A DNA stretch of 57,979 bases from Spirochaetota bacterium (lineage in GTDB: Bacteria; Spirochaetota; Spirochaetia; Treponematales; Rectinemataceae), in assembly GCA_022711355.1 (NCBI GenBank), contig JAKLFE010000028.1, positions 1 to 57,979 of the forward strand. The letters run 5' to 3'. The translations under genes and the position numbers were made by a program. Shown in pieces: positions 48,160 to 56,373 of this stretch (position 1 is the first letter of the stretch; every line of letters starts with the position of its first letter). The notes beneath the pieces are model-generated. The model ran no database searches, was not told where the DNA came from, and worked only from the letters and a program-made list of their open reading frames with translations.

Positions 48160-49686
48160 CTACTTCTTCACCGCGTCGCGCATGCTCCGGGTGGTCTCGA
48201 GCTTGAAGCCCTCGGACATCTTGTCGACGACGGCCTTGAAGCTCTTCTCGCTCCCGAAGCCGTAGTCGACGAGGACGTTCGACTCGATCTGCTCGAAGCC
48301 CATGTTGCCGATCTCGTACTCGCAGAAGACGTTGCCGAGGTAGACGGTCGAGACCACGTCCTTGTAGTCGGCGGTCATGAGCTCGGGCTCGTGGTGGAAG
48401 CGTATGGCCGCGACGAGGGGCTCGGGGAAGTTCCACTTCTCGGCGATGCGGGCGCCGATCTCGGCGTGGTTCATGCCGCCGGCGATGTCCTCGAAGGTGT
48501 CGGAGGGGATGCCCTTGTCCTTGCAGAAGCCGCGGATCTTGTCCAGGAGGTCGGGGTGGACCGTGGAGAAGACGATCTTGCCCATGTCGTGGAGCATGCC
48601 GCCGACGTAGGAGTCGTCCGAGAGGCCCTTGACCCCGGGCCGGAAGTTCTTGGCGATGTTGTAGGCGTAGTAGGCGCAGCGGTAGGAGTGGTCCCAGAGC
48701 TTCTTCTTCTCGGCGTCGCCGTCGCCCGAGCCGAGGATCTGGAAGGTGCCGTAGGAGTACAGGAGGTTGCGGATGCCGCGCAGGCCCACCATCTTCACGG
48801 CGTCGACGATGTTGTCCACCTTCTTGGACATCATGAAGGCGGCGGAGTTGACGAGCTTGAGGAGGTCGGCGGTCAGGGCCGGGTCGGTGGAGATGGAGCG
48901 GGCGATGTCCACCATCTGGCTGTCGGGGTTGCCGATCAGGCGCTGGATCTGGACGATGTTCTCGGGGAACTGGGGCAGGCTCGTGATCGACTTGACGATC
49001 TCGTCGGTGAGCATGGACAGGGACTCGATCTTGGTGGCGGCCACGGGCACGGTGATGCGGGCCACGGTCTCGCCCGACTCGGCCCAGAGGTCGAAGCACT
49101 CCTCGTCGAGGCCGATCTTCTTGAGCATGAGCACGAGGATGACGAGCCCGAGGCCCGCGCCCTCGGAGGCGTCGAGGACCTGGGACATGGCCTCCTCGAG
49201 GCTCGTGTACTTGCGCGAGCGCGCGAGCTTGTCGTGGATCCGGACGTACTCCTTGCGGGTGATCTCGACGTTGTTCCGCACCTCGAGGACGATGTTGGCG
49301 CCCTTGGCCTGGAAGATGATCTTGATGTAGTAGCCCTTCTCCTTCTGCTTCTGCAGGTACCAGGCGATGTTGTCCATGGTGTCCTGCTTGAAGCCCTTCA
49401 TGCCCTCCTCGTACTGCTCGGCGTCGTTGATGTCCAGGCCCCGCGACTCGAAGTACACGCGCTTGGTGTTGGCCTTCTTGGCGTTGACCGCCAGCTCGCG
49501 GAGGCAGTAGACGAGGTAGTCCTTGAGCTTCTTCTGGCCGAGCTCGGAGAGGAAGACGTCGAGGACCTCCTCCATGTAGACCTCGATGTCGTGGGGGAGG
49601 GTGTAGGTGAGTATGTTGAGGGGGATGGCGTTGTGCGCCGCCTTCTTGATCTTGGCGACGTCGACGACGAGCTCGCTAGCCGGCAT
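48160..49686 (-). CDS. HDOD protein with GHKL-ATPase-like N-terminal domain
   Basis: 508 residues. The N-terminal half has the GHKL fold marks CLRELAVNAKKAN (N-box, near 60-72) and DASEGAGLGLVILVLMLKKIG (G2-box, near 172-192), but the D-box is degraded (EVRNNVEI in place of DNGxG), and no phospho-acceptor histidine region is present. The C-terminal half is an HDOD domain (SITSLPQFPENIVQIQRLI, GGMLHDMGKIVFS, GMNHAEIGARIAEKW). HDOD proteins relay signals without catalytic activity. Single gene with its own promoter. A signalling or motility role is possible but unproven. Confidence 0.85.
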   Translation of the reverse strand: MPASELVVDVAKIKKAAHNAIPLNILTYTLPHDIEVYMEEVLDVFLSELGQKKLKDYLVYCLRELAVNAKKANTKRVYFESRGLDINDAEQYEEGMKGFKQDTMDNIAWYLQKQKEKGYYIKIIFQAKGANIVLEVRNNVEITRKEYVRIHDKLARSRKYTSLEEAMSQVLDASEGAGLGLVILVLMLKKIGLDEECFDLWAESGETVARITVPVAATKIESLSMLTDEIVKSITSLPQFPENIVQIQRLIGNPDSQMVDIARSISTDPALTADLLKLVNSAAFMMSKKVDNIVDAVKMVGLRGIRNLLYSYGTFQILGSGDGDAEKKKLWDHSYRCAYYAYNIAKNFRPGVKGLSDDSYVGGMLHDMGKIVFSTVHPDLLDKIRGFCKDKGIPSDTFEDIAGGMNHAEIGARIAEKWNFPEPLVAAIRFHHEPELMTADYKDVVSTVYLGNVFCEYEIGNMGFEQIESNVLVDYGFGSEKSFKAVVDKMSEGFKLETTRSMRDAVKK

Positions 49687-49730
49687 GGATACCTCTCACT
49701 TTCTTCGATTCAGGCCTTATTAATGAACCA

Positions 49731-49759
49731 ATAATAGCCTCTCGGCCCCGGCTTATCAA
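49731..49759 (-). promoter_or_regulatory. Putative promoter of the HDOD gene
   Basis: On the minus strand TTGATA (49759-49754), 17-bp spacer and TATTAT (49736-49731). A leader of about 38 nt with GAGAGG precedes the ATG. Confidence 0.55.
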
Positions 49760-49774
49760 CCATGCTCCGCGGCC

Positions 49775-52252
49775 CTATTGGTAGCTCTTCACCGTCTTGG
49801 CCATGCGCAGCAGCTCGCGCCGGACATGGGCGTTGAAGGAGTCCGAGGGGAAGTCCCCCCGGGCGTCGGGCCGGCCCGCGGCCATGCCCGAGAGGACCTC
49901 GAGGCCCTCGTCGATCGAGGAGACGGCCCAGACGTGGAAGCTCCCCGCCGCGACCGCCTCCTGGACGGCCCGCGAGAGGGTGAGGTTGACGACGTTCCGC
50001 CGGGGGATCATGACGCCCTGGGTGCCGGTGAGCCCCGCCTGGAGGCAGACCCGGTAGAAGCCCTCGATCTTCTCGTTGACGCCCCCGACCGGCTGGACCT
50101 GGCCGACCTGGTTCATGGAGCCGGTGACGGCTATGTCCTGCCGCAGGGGTATGCCGGCGATGGCGGAGAGGAGGGCGTAGACCGCGGTGGAGGAGGCGGA
50201 GTCGCCCTCGACCGCGGTGTAGGACTGCTCGAAGCAGATCGAGGCGGTGACGGCGAGGGGGAAGTCCCGGGCGTAGCGGCTGCGGACGAAGCCCTCGACG
50301 ATGAGGACGGCCTTGTCGTAGATCTCGCCGGAGAGGCCGGACTCGCCCTCGATGTTGATGACCCCGCCCTCGCCGGGGCTCACCTGTGCCGAGATGACGG
50401 CGGGCATGCCGAAGGCGTAGTAGCCGCGGTCGTGGACCGCGAGGCCGTTGATCCGGCCGGCCGCCTGGCCCGCGACCTGGAGGATGATCTCGCCGGAGGC
50501 GATCATCTGGCCGAGCTTCTCCTCGGGGAGGTTGGCCAGGCGGGCGCGGGCCTCGACGGCGGCCCGCACGGAGGCGGCTCCGACGGCCGGGGCCCCCTCG
50601 AGGCGGGCCCGGTAGTCCGACTCGCGGAGGAGGTCGGCCACCATGCCGAAGCGGGTGGACAGGCGGTCGCGGTACTCGGCGATCCGGGCGCCCTGCTCGA
50701 CCAGGGCGGCGAGGCCCTCGTCCGAGAGGGGCAGGAGGCCCTCGTCCTCGGCCACGCGGCGGGAGAAGGAGGCGTAGTCGGCCAGGGCCCGGTCGTCGAG
50801 GGGCATGGAGGAGTCGAACTCGGCGTGGACCTTGAAGAGCTTCTGGAAGTCGGGGTCGGCCTGGTAGAGGAGGTCGTAGCTCGACTCGCCCCCGATCATG
50901 AGGACCTTGACGTCGGTCCGGGCCGGCTCGGGCTTGAGCCAGCCCGGGTTGCCCAGGGGGCCCTCGCGGCCCTGGATCTCGGCGCGGCCGTCCTGGAGGG
51001 CGCGCTTGAGGCGCAGCCAGGCCTCCTCGTCGGCGAGGACGTCCTCGGCGCGCAGCACGAGGAAGCCCCCCGAGGCGCGGAAGAAGGAGCCGGCGCGGAT
51101 GCGGAGGTAGGCGGCGCGCGCCTCGCCCTCGTCGCCGGGGGGCGTCTCGATGGAGCCGAAGAGGTTGGCGGCCGTGGGGTGGTTCTCGATGACGACGGGG
51201 GGGCGCTCGGCCCCCTCCCGGTCGACGACGAGGTTGGCCCCGTAGCGGGCGAGGGCCGGGCTCCGGCGGCGCCGGGGGCTCTCGCCCTCCTCGGGGGGGC
51301 GGAAGAGGTAGAGGTGCTCGAGCGCGTCCTTCTCGAGGGCGGCCAGCCAGGTTCCGACCTTCGGGTCGGGGCGCAGCTTGGGATCGGCCCACTTCTCGGC
51401 GAGGATGGCCGCCTCGATGGAGACCTGGGGCGAGAGGGACTGGTCGCGGAGCTCCTCGAGGCGGGCCTCGAGCTCGATGCGGCCCTTGCGCAGCTCGCCG
51501 AAGAGCCGCTTCATGCGCTCCATGTGGCCGTACCAGCGCCGGCGGAGCTCGTCGTAGGCCTCCTGGCCGAGGCGGCCGGCGGCGACCTCGGCCTGGAGGG
51601 CCTCGAAGCTCGTCTCCGCGGCCTCGCCCTCCTGCCCGGGGGCGGCCCCGGCGGCGGCCTTGGCCGTGAGGGGGAGGATGTCCATGGCGGCCGTCCCGCC
51701 CTCGCCCTCGACCTGGACGGCGCGGAAGCCGTCGGCGGCGAGCTCGGCCTCGAAGGCCGAGAGCAGGGCGTTCTCGCGCTCCTCGACGGCCGCGCTCGCC
51801 TCGGCCTCGGCCTTCTTCGCGGCCCCGCTCTCGGCCTGGAGCTTGACCAGGCGCTTGAGGGCCTCGACGAGGCGGTGGAGGTCGCGCTTGAACTCGCGGC
51901 CGCCCCCGGCGGGGAAGGAGAGGACGGCGGGCTCGAGGGGGGAGGAGAAGTTGTAGACGTAGACGAGGTCGCGGAGGCGCTCGGGGCAGGGCGGCTCCTC
52001 GGCGAGGACGCGGAGGGCCGCGGTGCGGCGGCCCGTGCCCGGGGCCCCGGAGACGAAGACGTTGTAGCCCTTGGCCCGGACCCGGATGCCCATGCGGAGG
52101 GCCTCGAGGGCCCGGGGCTGGCCGATCACGCCCCAGAAGGGGCCGGCCGGGGCGGCCGCGCCGGCGGCGGCCGCTGCCGCTGCTGCTGCCCGGGAGGGGG
52201 CGATGCCGAAGAGGACTTCCCCGGCGCCGAGCTCGAGCTTGCCTGCGTCCAT
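49775..52252 (-). CDS. Lon-family ATP-dependent protease (LonB/YcbZ-like)
   Basis: 825 residues. The N-terminal AAA region has Walker A GAPGTGRRTAALRV near 66 and a long coiled-coil-like insertion (about 110-290) rich in Glu/Ala; the C-terminal Lon protease domain has the catalytic Ser in VEGDSASSTAVYALLSAIAG and Lys in VGGVNEKIEGFYRVC. These match the AAA_32/Lon_C type of soluble ATP-dependent protease. The start at 52252 follows the stop of the deacetylase-like gene by 2 nt, so the two are translated together. Substrates are unknown. Confidence 0.9.
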   Translation of the reverse strand: MDAGKLELGAGEVLFGIAPSRAAAAAAAAAGAAAPAGPFWGVIGQPRALEALRMGIRVRAKGYNVFVSGAPGTGRRTAALRVLAEEPPCPERLRDLVYVYNFSSPLEPAVLSFPAGGGREFKRDLHRLVEALKRLVKLQAESGAAKKAEAEASAAVEERENALLSAFEAELAADGFRAVQVEGEGGTAAMDILPLTAKAAAGAAPGQEGEAAETSFEALQAEVAAGRLGQEAYDELRRRWYGHMERMKRLFGELRKGRIELEARLEELRDQSLSPQVSIEAAILAEKWADPKLRPDPKVGTWLAALEKDALEHLYLFRPPEEGESPRRRRSPALARYGANLVVDREGAERPPVVIENHPTAANLFGSIETPPGDEGEARAAYLRIRAGSFFRASGGFLVLRAEDVLADEEAWLRLKRALQDGRAEIQGREGPLGNPGWLKPEPARTDVKVLMIGGESSYDLLYQADPDFQKLFKVHAEFDSSMPLDDRALADYASFSRRVAEDEGLLPLSDEGLAALVEQGARIAEYRDRLSTRFGMVADLLRESDYRARLEGAPAVGAASVRAAVEARARLANLPEEKLGQMIASGEIILQVAGQAAGRINGLAVHDRGYYAFGMPAVISAQVSPGEGGVINIEGESGLSGEIYDKAVLIVEGFVRSRYARDFPLAVTASICFEQSYTAVEGDSASSTAVYALLSAIAGIPLRQDIAVTGSMNQVGQVQPVGGVNEKIEGFYRVCLQAGLTGTQGVMIPRRNVVNLTLSRAVQEAVAAGSFHVWAVSSIDEGLEVLSGMAAGRPDARGDFPSDSFNAHVRRELLRMAKTVKSYQ

Positions 52253-52254
52253 GC

Positions 52255-54585
52255 TCACTCCGCGTGCTGCATGAGGACCGAGACGGGCACGATCTCGTAG
52301 CCCGCCCCGACGAGGGCGTCCACGAGGAGGGCCAGCTCGCGGAAGAGGTAGTCGTCGCGGCCGCCCTCGGCCACGCCGAGGCGGACGGGGATGATCGAGC
52401 CGGGCTTGACCTCGGCGAGGACCTTCTCGACGATGGCGTGGGCCCCGAGGTAGGAGCCGGGCATCGAGGCGGCGTCGGCGCGGCTCACCCAGTCGAGGGG
52501 GTCGACGTCGCGGCCGACGTAGGCGTAGCTCATGGAGGCCCCCGCCTCGAGGATGTCGGAGCTGACCGTGTAGTAGGGGGTGTGCCACAGGAGGGAGAGC
52601 TCCTTGCCCGTGGCCGCGAACCAGTCGTCCTCGGCCCGGGCCAGGCCCCGGCGGACGTAGTCCCGGTCGATGCGGAAGCGGGCGTCGGTGGGGTCCACGG
52701 CCGTGAAGAACATGGAGCCCACCTCGTGGCCCGAGCCCGCGATGAGGCGGGCCGCCCCGGGGCTCTGGCGGACGAAGTCGCCGTTGACGAAGAAGGTGGC
52801 CCCGACCCCGTAGTCCTTGAGCACCCCGAGGACCCCGACGAGGCCCTCGGCCGAGTCGAGGGCGTTGAAGGCGAGGGAGACCTCGCGGCGGCGGATGCGC
52901 GAGCCGTGGTCGAAGAGGCCGGGGGAGCGGGCCTGGTCCCGGTCGGGGAAGGGCGCGTAGGCCACGGGCGGGGGCGGGAAGAGGGAGCGGGTCCCGAGGG
53001 CCTTCACCGAGCGGACCATGACGGTGTTGCGGTAGGGGCCGGCGGCTATCGCGTCGAGGTAGACGCGGTGGGCCTCCGAGCTCGTCGCCGGCGGAAGGGG
53101 GGCGAAGGAGGCCGCGGCGTCCCAGGCCATGGCCGGGGCCTGGCCGCCGGCCTTGGGGACCGCGGGGGCCCGGCGGCGGTAGGCGAGGCCCCCCGCCAGG
53201 GCCAGGACGGAGCCGTCCTCGGCGCGGCCGTACTTCTCGGCCTGGGAGAGGGCGACCAGGCTCCGCGCCCCGGTCGAGAGGCTCACCGCCTCGATGAGCC
53301 TCGAGCCGGCCACGACGACGCGGTCGTCGGAGGCCCAGAGGGCGTGGAGGGCCCCGGGGGCCTTGATCTCGGAGCGGAGGGCCCAGTCGGCGTAGGAGCG
53401 GACGAGGACGCCGGCCTCCGTGACGACCGCCACCCTCGTCCCGTCGGGGGAGAGGACGAGCTCGCGGGCCCCCGCGGCCTCGAGCTCGGCCACGGCCGGC
53501 GCGAGGCCGATCAGGTCGGGATCGGGCGGGGCCTCGAGGCGGTAGGCGCCGGCGCGCCGCGAGCCGTTGCGGAGCGAGCCGGTGAGGACCGTGACCAGGC
53601 CCCCCGAGGGCCAGAGGATCTCGCGCACGACCGTGTCGCCCTGGAGGAAGAGGTAGGGCAGGGCGGAGATCCGGGGCTCGGAGCCGTAGTCGTCGGGGTC
53701 GAGGTAGAGGAGGAAGAGGCTGCGGCCGCCCTTGGCGAGGATCAGCCGCGAGCCGTCGGGCGAGACCCAGAAGGAGTCGAAGCTCGGGTCGAAGGGGAAG
53801 GGGGTCTTGCCGGCGAGGATGCCCATGCCGGCCGCGCCCCGGTAGAGGGCCTGGGTGAAGAACTCGGCGGGGAGGATGCGGAAGAGGGAGGAGCCGCGGA
53901 GGTAGAAGAGGGAGCCGTCGATCCCCCAGCGGACGTTCCTGATCCTGCCCGGGCCGATGCGCCGGTACTCCTCGTCGACGACCCTGCCCCCGGCCAGCTG
54001 CTCGACGCTGTAGTAGTAGAGCGAGCCGGCCTTGGCGTAGACGAAGCGCCGCGAGTCGGGGGACCAGCGGGCGGGGAAGTCCTCCATCGAGGACTCGAGC
54101 TTGGAGGCGACGACCGTCTCCGCGCCCTTGGCCACGTCGAAGAGGACCAGCCGCCCGTAGGCGGCCTGGGTCGGCACGACCGAGAGGAGGTAGGCCCCGT
54201 CCTGGCTGGCGGCCGAGGGCTGGAGGCGGCCGGCCCTGATCCCCGCCCCGCGGGCGAAGGCCGGGTAGCCCGGCACGGGGGCCAGGGAGCCGAGCTGGGC
54301 GTCGCTCCGGAAGAGGCCGAAGCGGTTCTGCACCTGGAGCCGGCGGCCGCCCTCGATGAGGGCTACGTGCTCGGGATAGGCCGTGAGCTGGGCGATGCCT
54401 CCCCCGGCCAGGTCGGCCTCGAGGAGGGTCGAGAAGGAGCCCTCTCCCGGCAGCTCGGCCTGGGCGCCGAAGAGGAGCTTGTCGCCCGCTCCGAGGTCGA
54501 GGCCGCCGAACTCGACCTCCCCGAAGGCCGCGGGGGCGAGGGCAATCGACGCGATCAGGGCCAGATGCACCGAGGTTCTTTTCAT
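52255..54585 (-). CDS. Secreted beta-propeller / degenerate polysaccharide deacetylase protein
   Basis: 776 residues with a signal peptide (LALIASIALAPAAFG). Residues about 25-500 show repeated beta-propeller-like units with WSPDSRRFVYA, VSPDGSRLIL and LSPDGTRVAVV, as in TolB/WD40-type repeats. The last 210 residues align in layout with a NodB polysaccharide deacetylase domain (VGVLGVLKDYGVGATFFVNGDFV), but the catalytic motifs are lost: TFDD is AFNALD, HxxxH is absent after GHEVG, and RxPY is WHTPYY. It is likely non-catalytic and may bind a polymer. Coupled to the Lon-type gene. Confidence 0.75.
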   Translation of the reverse strand: MKRTSVHLALIASIALAPAAFGEVEFGGLDLGAGDKLLFGAQAELPGEGSFSTLLEADLAGGGIAQLTAYPEHVALIEGGRRLQVQNRFGLFRSDAQLGSLAPVPGYPAFARGAGIRAGRLQPSAASQDGAYLLSVVPTQAAYGRLVLFDVAKGAETVVASKLESSMEDFPARWSPDSRRFVYAKAGSLYYYSVEQLAGGRVVDEEYRRIGPGRIRNVRWGIDGSLFYLRGSSLFRILPAEFFTQALYRGAAGMGILAGKTPFPFDPSFDSFWVSPDGSRLILAKGGRSLFLLYLDPDDYGSEPRISALPYLFLQGDTVVREILWPSGGLVTVLTGSLRNGSRRAGAYRLEAPPDPDLIGLAPAVAELEAAGARELVLSPDGTRVAVVTEAGVLVRSYADWALRSEIKAPGALHALWASDDRVVVAGSRLIEAVSLSTGARSLVALSQAEKYGRAEDGSVLALAGGLAYRRRAPAVPKAGGQAPAMAWDAAASFAPLPPATSSEAHRVYLDAIAAGPYRNTVMVRSVKALGTRSLFPPPPVAYAPFPDRDQARSPGLFDHGSRIRRREVSLAFNALDSAEGLVGVLGVLKDYGVGATFFVNGDFVRQSPGAARLIAGSGHEVGSMFFTAVDPTDARFRIDRDYVRRGLARAEDDWFAATGKELSLLWHTPYYTVSSDILEAGASMSYAYVGRDVDPLDWVSRADAASMPGSYLGAHAIVEKVLAEVKPGSIIPVRLGVAEGGRDDYLFRELALLVDALVGAGYEIVPVSVLMQHAE

Positions 54586-54606
54586 GCTTCGCTACCGTCC
54601 CGTATC

Positions 54607-54635
54607 ATTGTCGGCAATACTGCCCATAATGTAAA
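54607..54635 (-). promoter_or_regulatory. Putative promoter of the deacetylase-like/Lon operon
   Basis: On the minus strand TTTACA (54635-54630), 17-bp spacer and GACAAT (54612-54607), 21 nt before the ATG at 54585. Confidence 0.4.
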
Positions 54636-54708
54636 CCGCGGATCGGCGCGGGCCGGCGGGGCGGCATGCCTTCGGGGGGAGGAAACTCGGGCTTGGGCCC
54701 CGGGGAGC

Positions 54709-54897
54709 CTACTTGAGCGCGAAGAACAGGTCGCAGCAGTGGCTGCCCTTGACCTTGACGTGCTTCACGCGGCAGTTCCCCTCGGAGCCGGGATCGGTCT
54801 TGATGCTTCCCTGGGCGGCGTCGTAGCTGCGGACCCCGTCCCACTGGATGCAGGCGTAGCAGCGGCGCGTGCCGGCGTGAAGGATATCCTGCGACAT
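54709..54897 (-). CDS. Small cysteine-rich protein
   Basis: 62 residues with five cysteines: RCYACIQW near 12-20, GNCRVKHV near 42 and HCCDLFF near 53-58. The pairs CYAC and CC could bind zinc or iron. A clear GGGAGG precedes the ATG. Conserved-looking basic stretch RVKHVKVKGSH. No family was recognised. It is single, between the deacetylase-like and HAD genes. Confidence 0.6.
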   Translation of the reverse strand: MSQDILHAGTRRCYACIQWDGVRSYDAAQGSIKTDPGSEGNCRVKHVKVKGSHCCDLFFALK

Positions 54898-54995
54898 CTC
54901 TGGCCTCCCGTTATCAGGGCTTTACCTGAGTATCGGGCGATTCGGGCCCCGCCATGAGGGGCCGCGGCGGGGGAGCGCCGGCCGGGGCCTTAGGC

Positions 54996-55817
54996 TCAGC
55001 CTCGGCGGCCGGCCAGGGCGACGCCGCGCACGAGCTCGGCCACCGCGTCCTCGTCGTTCGTGCGGCTGGCGACGTGGCGCGCCGCGGCCTTGACCGCGGG
55101 GATGGCGTTGGCCGGCGCCGAGCCGTGGCCCGCGGCGCGCACCATGCCGAGGTCGTTCATCGCGTCCCCGACCGCCATCACCCGCTCCATGGGGATGCCG
55201 AGGCTGGCCGACAGGCGCCCGAGGGCCTCGCCCTTGTCCACGCCGAGGGCGAGGACCTCGAGGAAGTAGGGCTTCGAGGTGAGGACGGCGGCGCGGCCGG
55301 CGAAGAGGGCCGACAGCTCCCGCCGGAGCCCCTCGATCCGCTCGGGCTCCCCGGGGACGACGAACTTGATCAGGCCGCGCGCGAAGAGGGCCTCCTCGTC
55401 CTCGAGGAGGATGGCCGGCTGGCCGGTGAGCTTCGAGTCCTCGAGGGCCCAGGGATTGGGCCGGTTTACGTGGATCAGGCCCTCCTCGTAGATCTGCCAG
55501 GGGAAGCCCCGCTCCTCGATGGCGCGGGCGGCCTCGGCGCAGAGCTCCGGGGCGAGCCGGCGCTCGTCGAGGATCCGGCCCGTCGCCGACTCGATGATCT
55601 CGGCCCCGTTCGAGCAGATCAGGTAGTCCTCGGGCCCCTCGAGCTCGAGGAGCCTGGCGTAGTGCCGCATGGAGTGGATATTCCGCCCCGAGGCGAGGAC
55701 CACGCGGATCCCCGCCGCGCGCGCTTCGGCGAGGGCGGCGCGGTTGGCCTCGGAGACCGTCAGGTCGGTCCGGAGGAGGGTGTCGTCGAGGTCGAGGGCG
55801 ATGAGCTCCACGGGCAT
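54996..55817 (-). CDS. HAD superfamily Cof-type phosphatase
   Basis: 273 residues. IIB-type HAD with motif I ALDLDDTLLRTD at the N-terminus (nucleophile D9), motif II LASGRNIHSM near 43, the cap in the middle, Lys near 193 (LGVDKGEAL), and motif IV VMAVGDAMNDLGMVRAAG near 215. Such proteins dephosphorylate sugar phosphates or flavin/PLP precursors; the substrate is unknown. A TATAAG lies 5 nt before the ATG and there is no Shine-Dalgarno site. Confidence 0.9.
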   Translation of the reverse strand: MPVELIALDLDDTLLRTDLTVSEANRAALAEARAAGIRVVLASGRNIHSMRHYARLLELEGPEDYLICSNGAEIIESATGRILDERRLAPELCAEAARAIEERGFPWQIYEEGLIHVNRPNPWALEDSKLTGQPAILLEDEEALFARGLIKFVVPGEPERIEGLRRELSALFAGRAAVLTSKPYFLEVLALGVDKGEALGRLSASLGIPMERVMAVGDAMNDLGMVRAAGHGSAPANAIPAVKAAARHVASRTNDEDAVAELVRGVALAGRRG

Positions 55818-55822
55818 GGGCC

Positions 55823-55852
55823 CTTATACCCCGGAATCGCCGCGAAGGTCGA
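55823..55852 (-). promoter_or_regulatory. Putative leaderless promoter of the Cof-type phosphatase
   Basis: On the minus strand TCGACC (55852-55847), 18-bp spacer and TATAAG (55828-55823), then 5 nt to the ATG at 55817. It lies just beyond, and overlaps by 2 nt, the end of the upstream TfoX-like gene. Confidence 0.4.
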
Positions 55853-56132
55853 GGACGCCTCGGCGGCGGCCGCCCTCCTCGGTCGCCGCGCCCAGCCTCC
55901 GCCAGAGCTCGTCCCGCTCGCCGGCCGGGACCCGATGCCAGGGAATGCCGCGGATCGCCCCCTCGAGGCCGGCCAGCTTCGAGCGGCAGACCTCGAAGCC
56001 GGCCGCGCGCAGGCGGATCGCCGCGCCGAGGGAGCCCGCCGCTGCCAGGGCCTCGCCGTCCGCGATGCCGGCGGCCTCGAGCTCGGCCGCGCAGACCGGG
56101 CCGATGTTGGCCAGCTCGCGCAGCCTCGTCAT
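55824..56132 (-). CDS. TfoX C-terminal domain protein
   Basis: 102 residues, nearly all a TfoX_C (helix-hairpin-helix) domain: LRELANIGPVCAAELEAAGIADGEALAAAGSLGAAIRLRAAG. The full TfoX competence regulator has an extra N-terminal domain that is absent here. Its ATG overlaps the stop of the zinc-ribbon gene (56129-56132). Not a competence regulator by proof; no competence genes are adjacent. Possibly nucleic-acid binding. Confidence 0.8.
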   Translation of the reverse strand: MTRLRELANIGPVCAAELEAAGIADGEALAAAGSLGAAIRLRAAGFEVCRSKLAGLEGAIRGIPWHRVPAGERDELWRRLGAATEEGGRRRGVLDLRGDSGV

Positions 56133-56371
56133 CGGGCCGCCTTCCAGGCCGGGAGGCGGCCCATCATCGCCTCGGCCGCCTTCCGCGCCTGGCCCGGGTC
56201 GAGGCCTTGGCTCCGCGCGACGAAGGCGGCGAGGGACTGGGCCTTCTCCTCGTAGGACTGCATCGAGCCGTCGGGCCGCGCGCAGTGGACGCAGTAGTCC
56301 TTGCTCCGGTCTCCGAGGGGGAAGTCGCCGTCTCCCTCCATGGGCATGCCGCAGGCGACGCAAAGCTTCAT
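56129..56371 (-). CDS. Zinc-ribbon protein
   Basis: 80 residues. The N-terminal 35 residues hold a zinc ribbon, MKLCVACGMPMEGDGDFPLG and DYCVHCARPDG, four cysteines in two CxxC pairs. The rest is an amphipathic helix (EEKAQSLAAFVARSQGLDPGQARKAAEAMM). This resembles the putative zinc-ribbon (Zn_ribbon_2) family. The ATG at 56371 is preferred because GGAGG lies 6 nt upstream; an ATG at 56377 is the alternative. It is coupled to the TfoX-like gene and preceded by the TetR gene. Confidence 0.8.
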   Translation of the reverse strand: MKLCVACGMPMEGDGDFPLGDRSKDYCVHCARPDGSMQSYEEKAQSLAAFVARSQGLDPGQARKAAEAMMGRLPAWKAAR

Positions 56372-56373
56372 GG

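Noticed and set aside
49778..52300. An 840-codon open frame on the plus strand
   Set aside because: It is antisense to the Lon-family gene with an intact Ser-Lys dyad; its product is low-complexity and without motifs.
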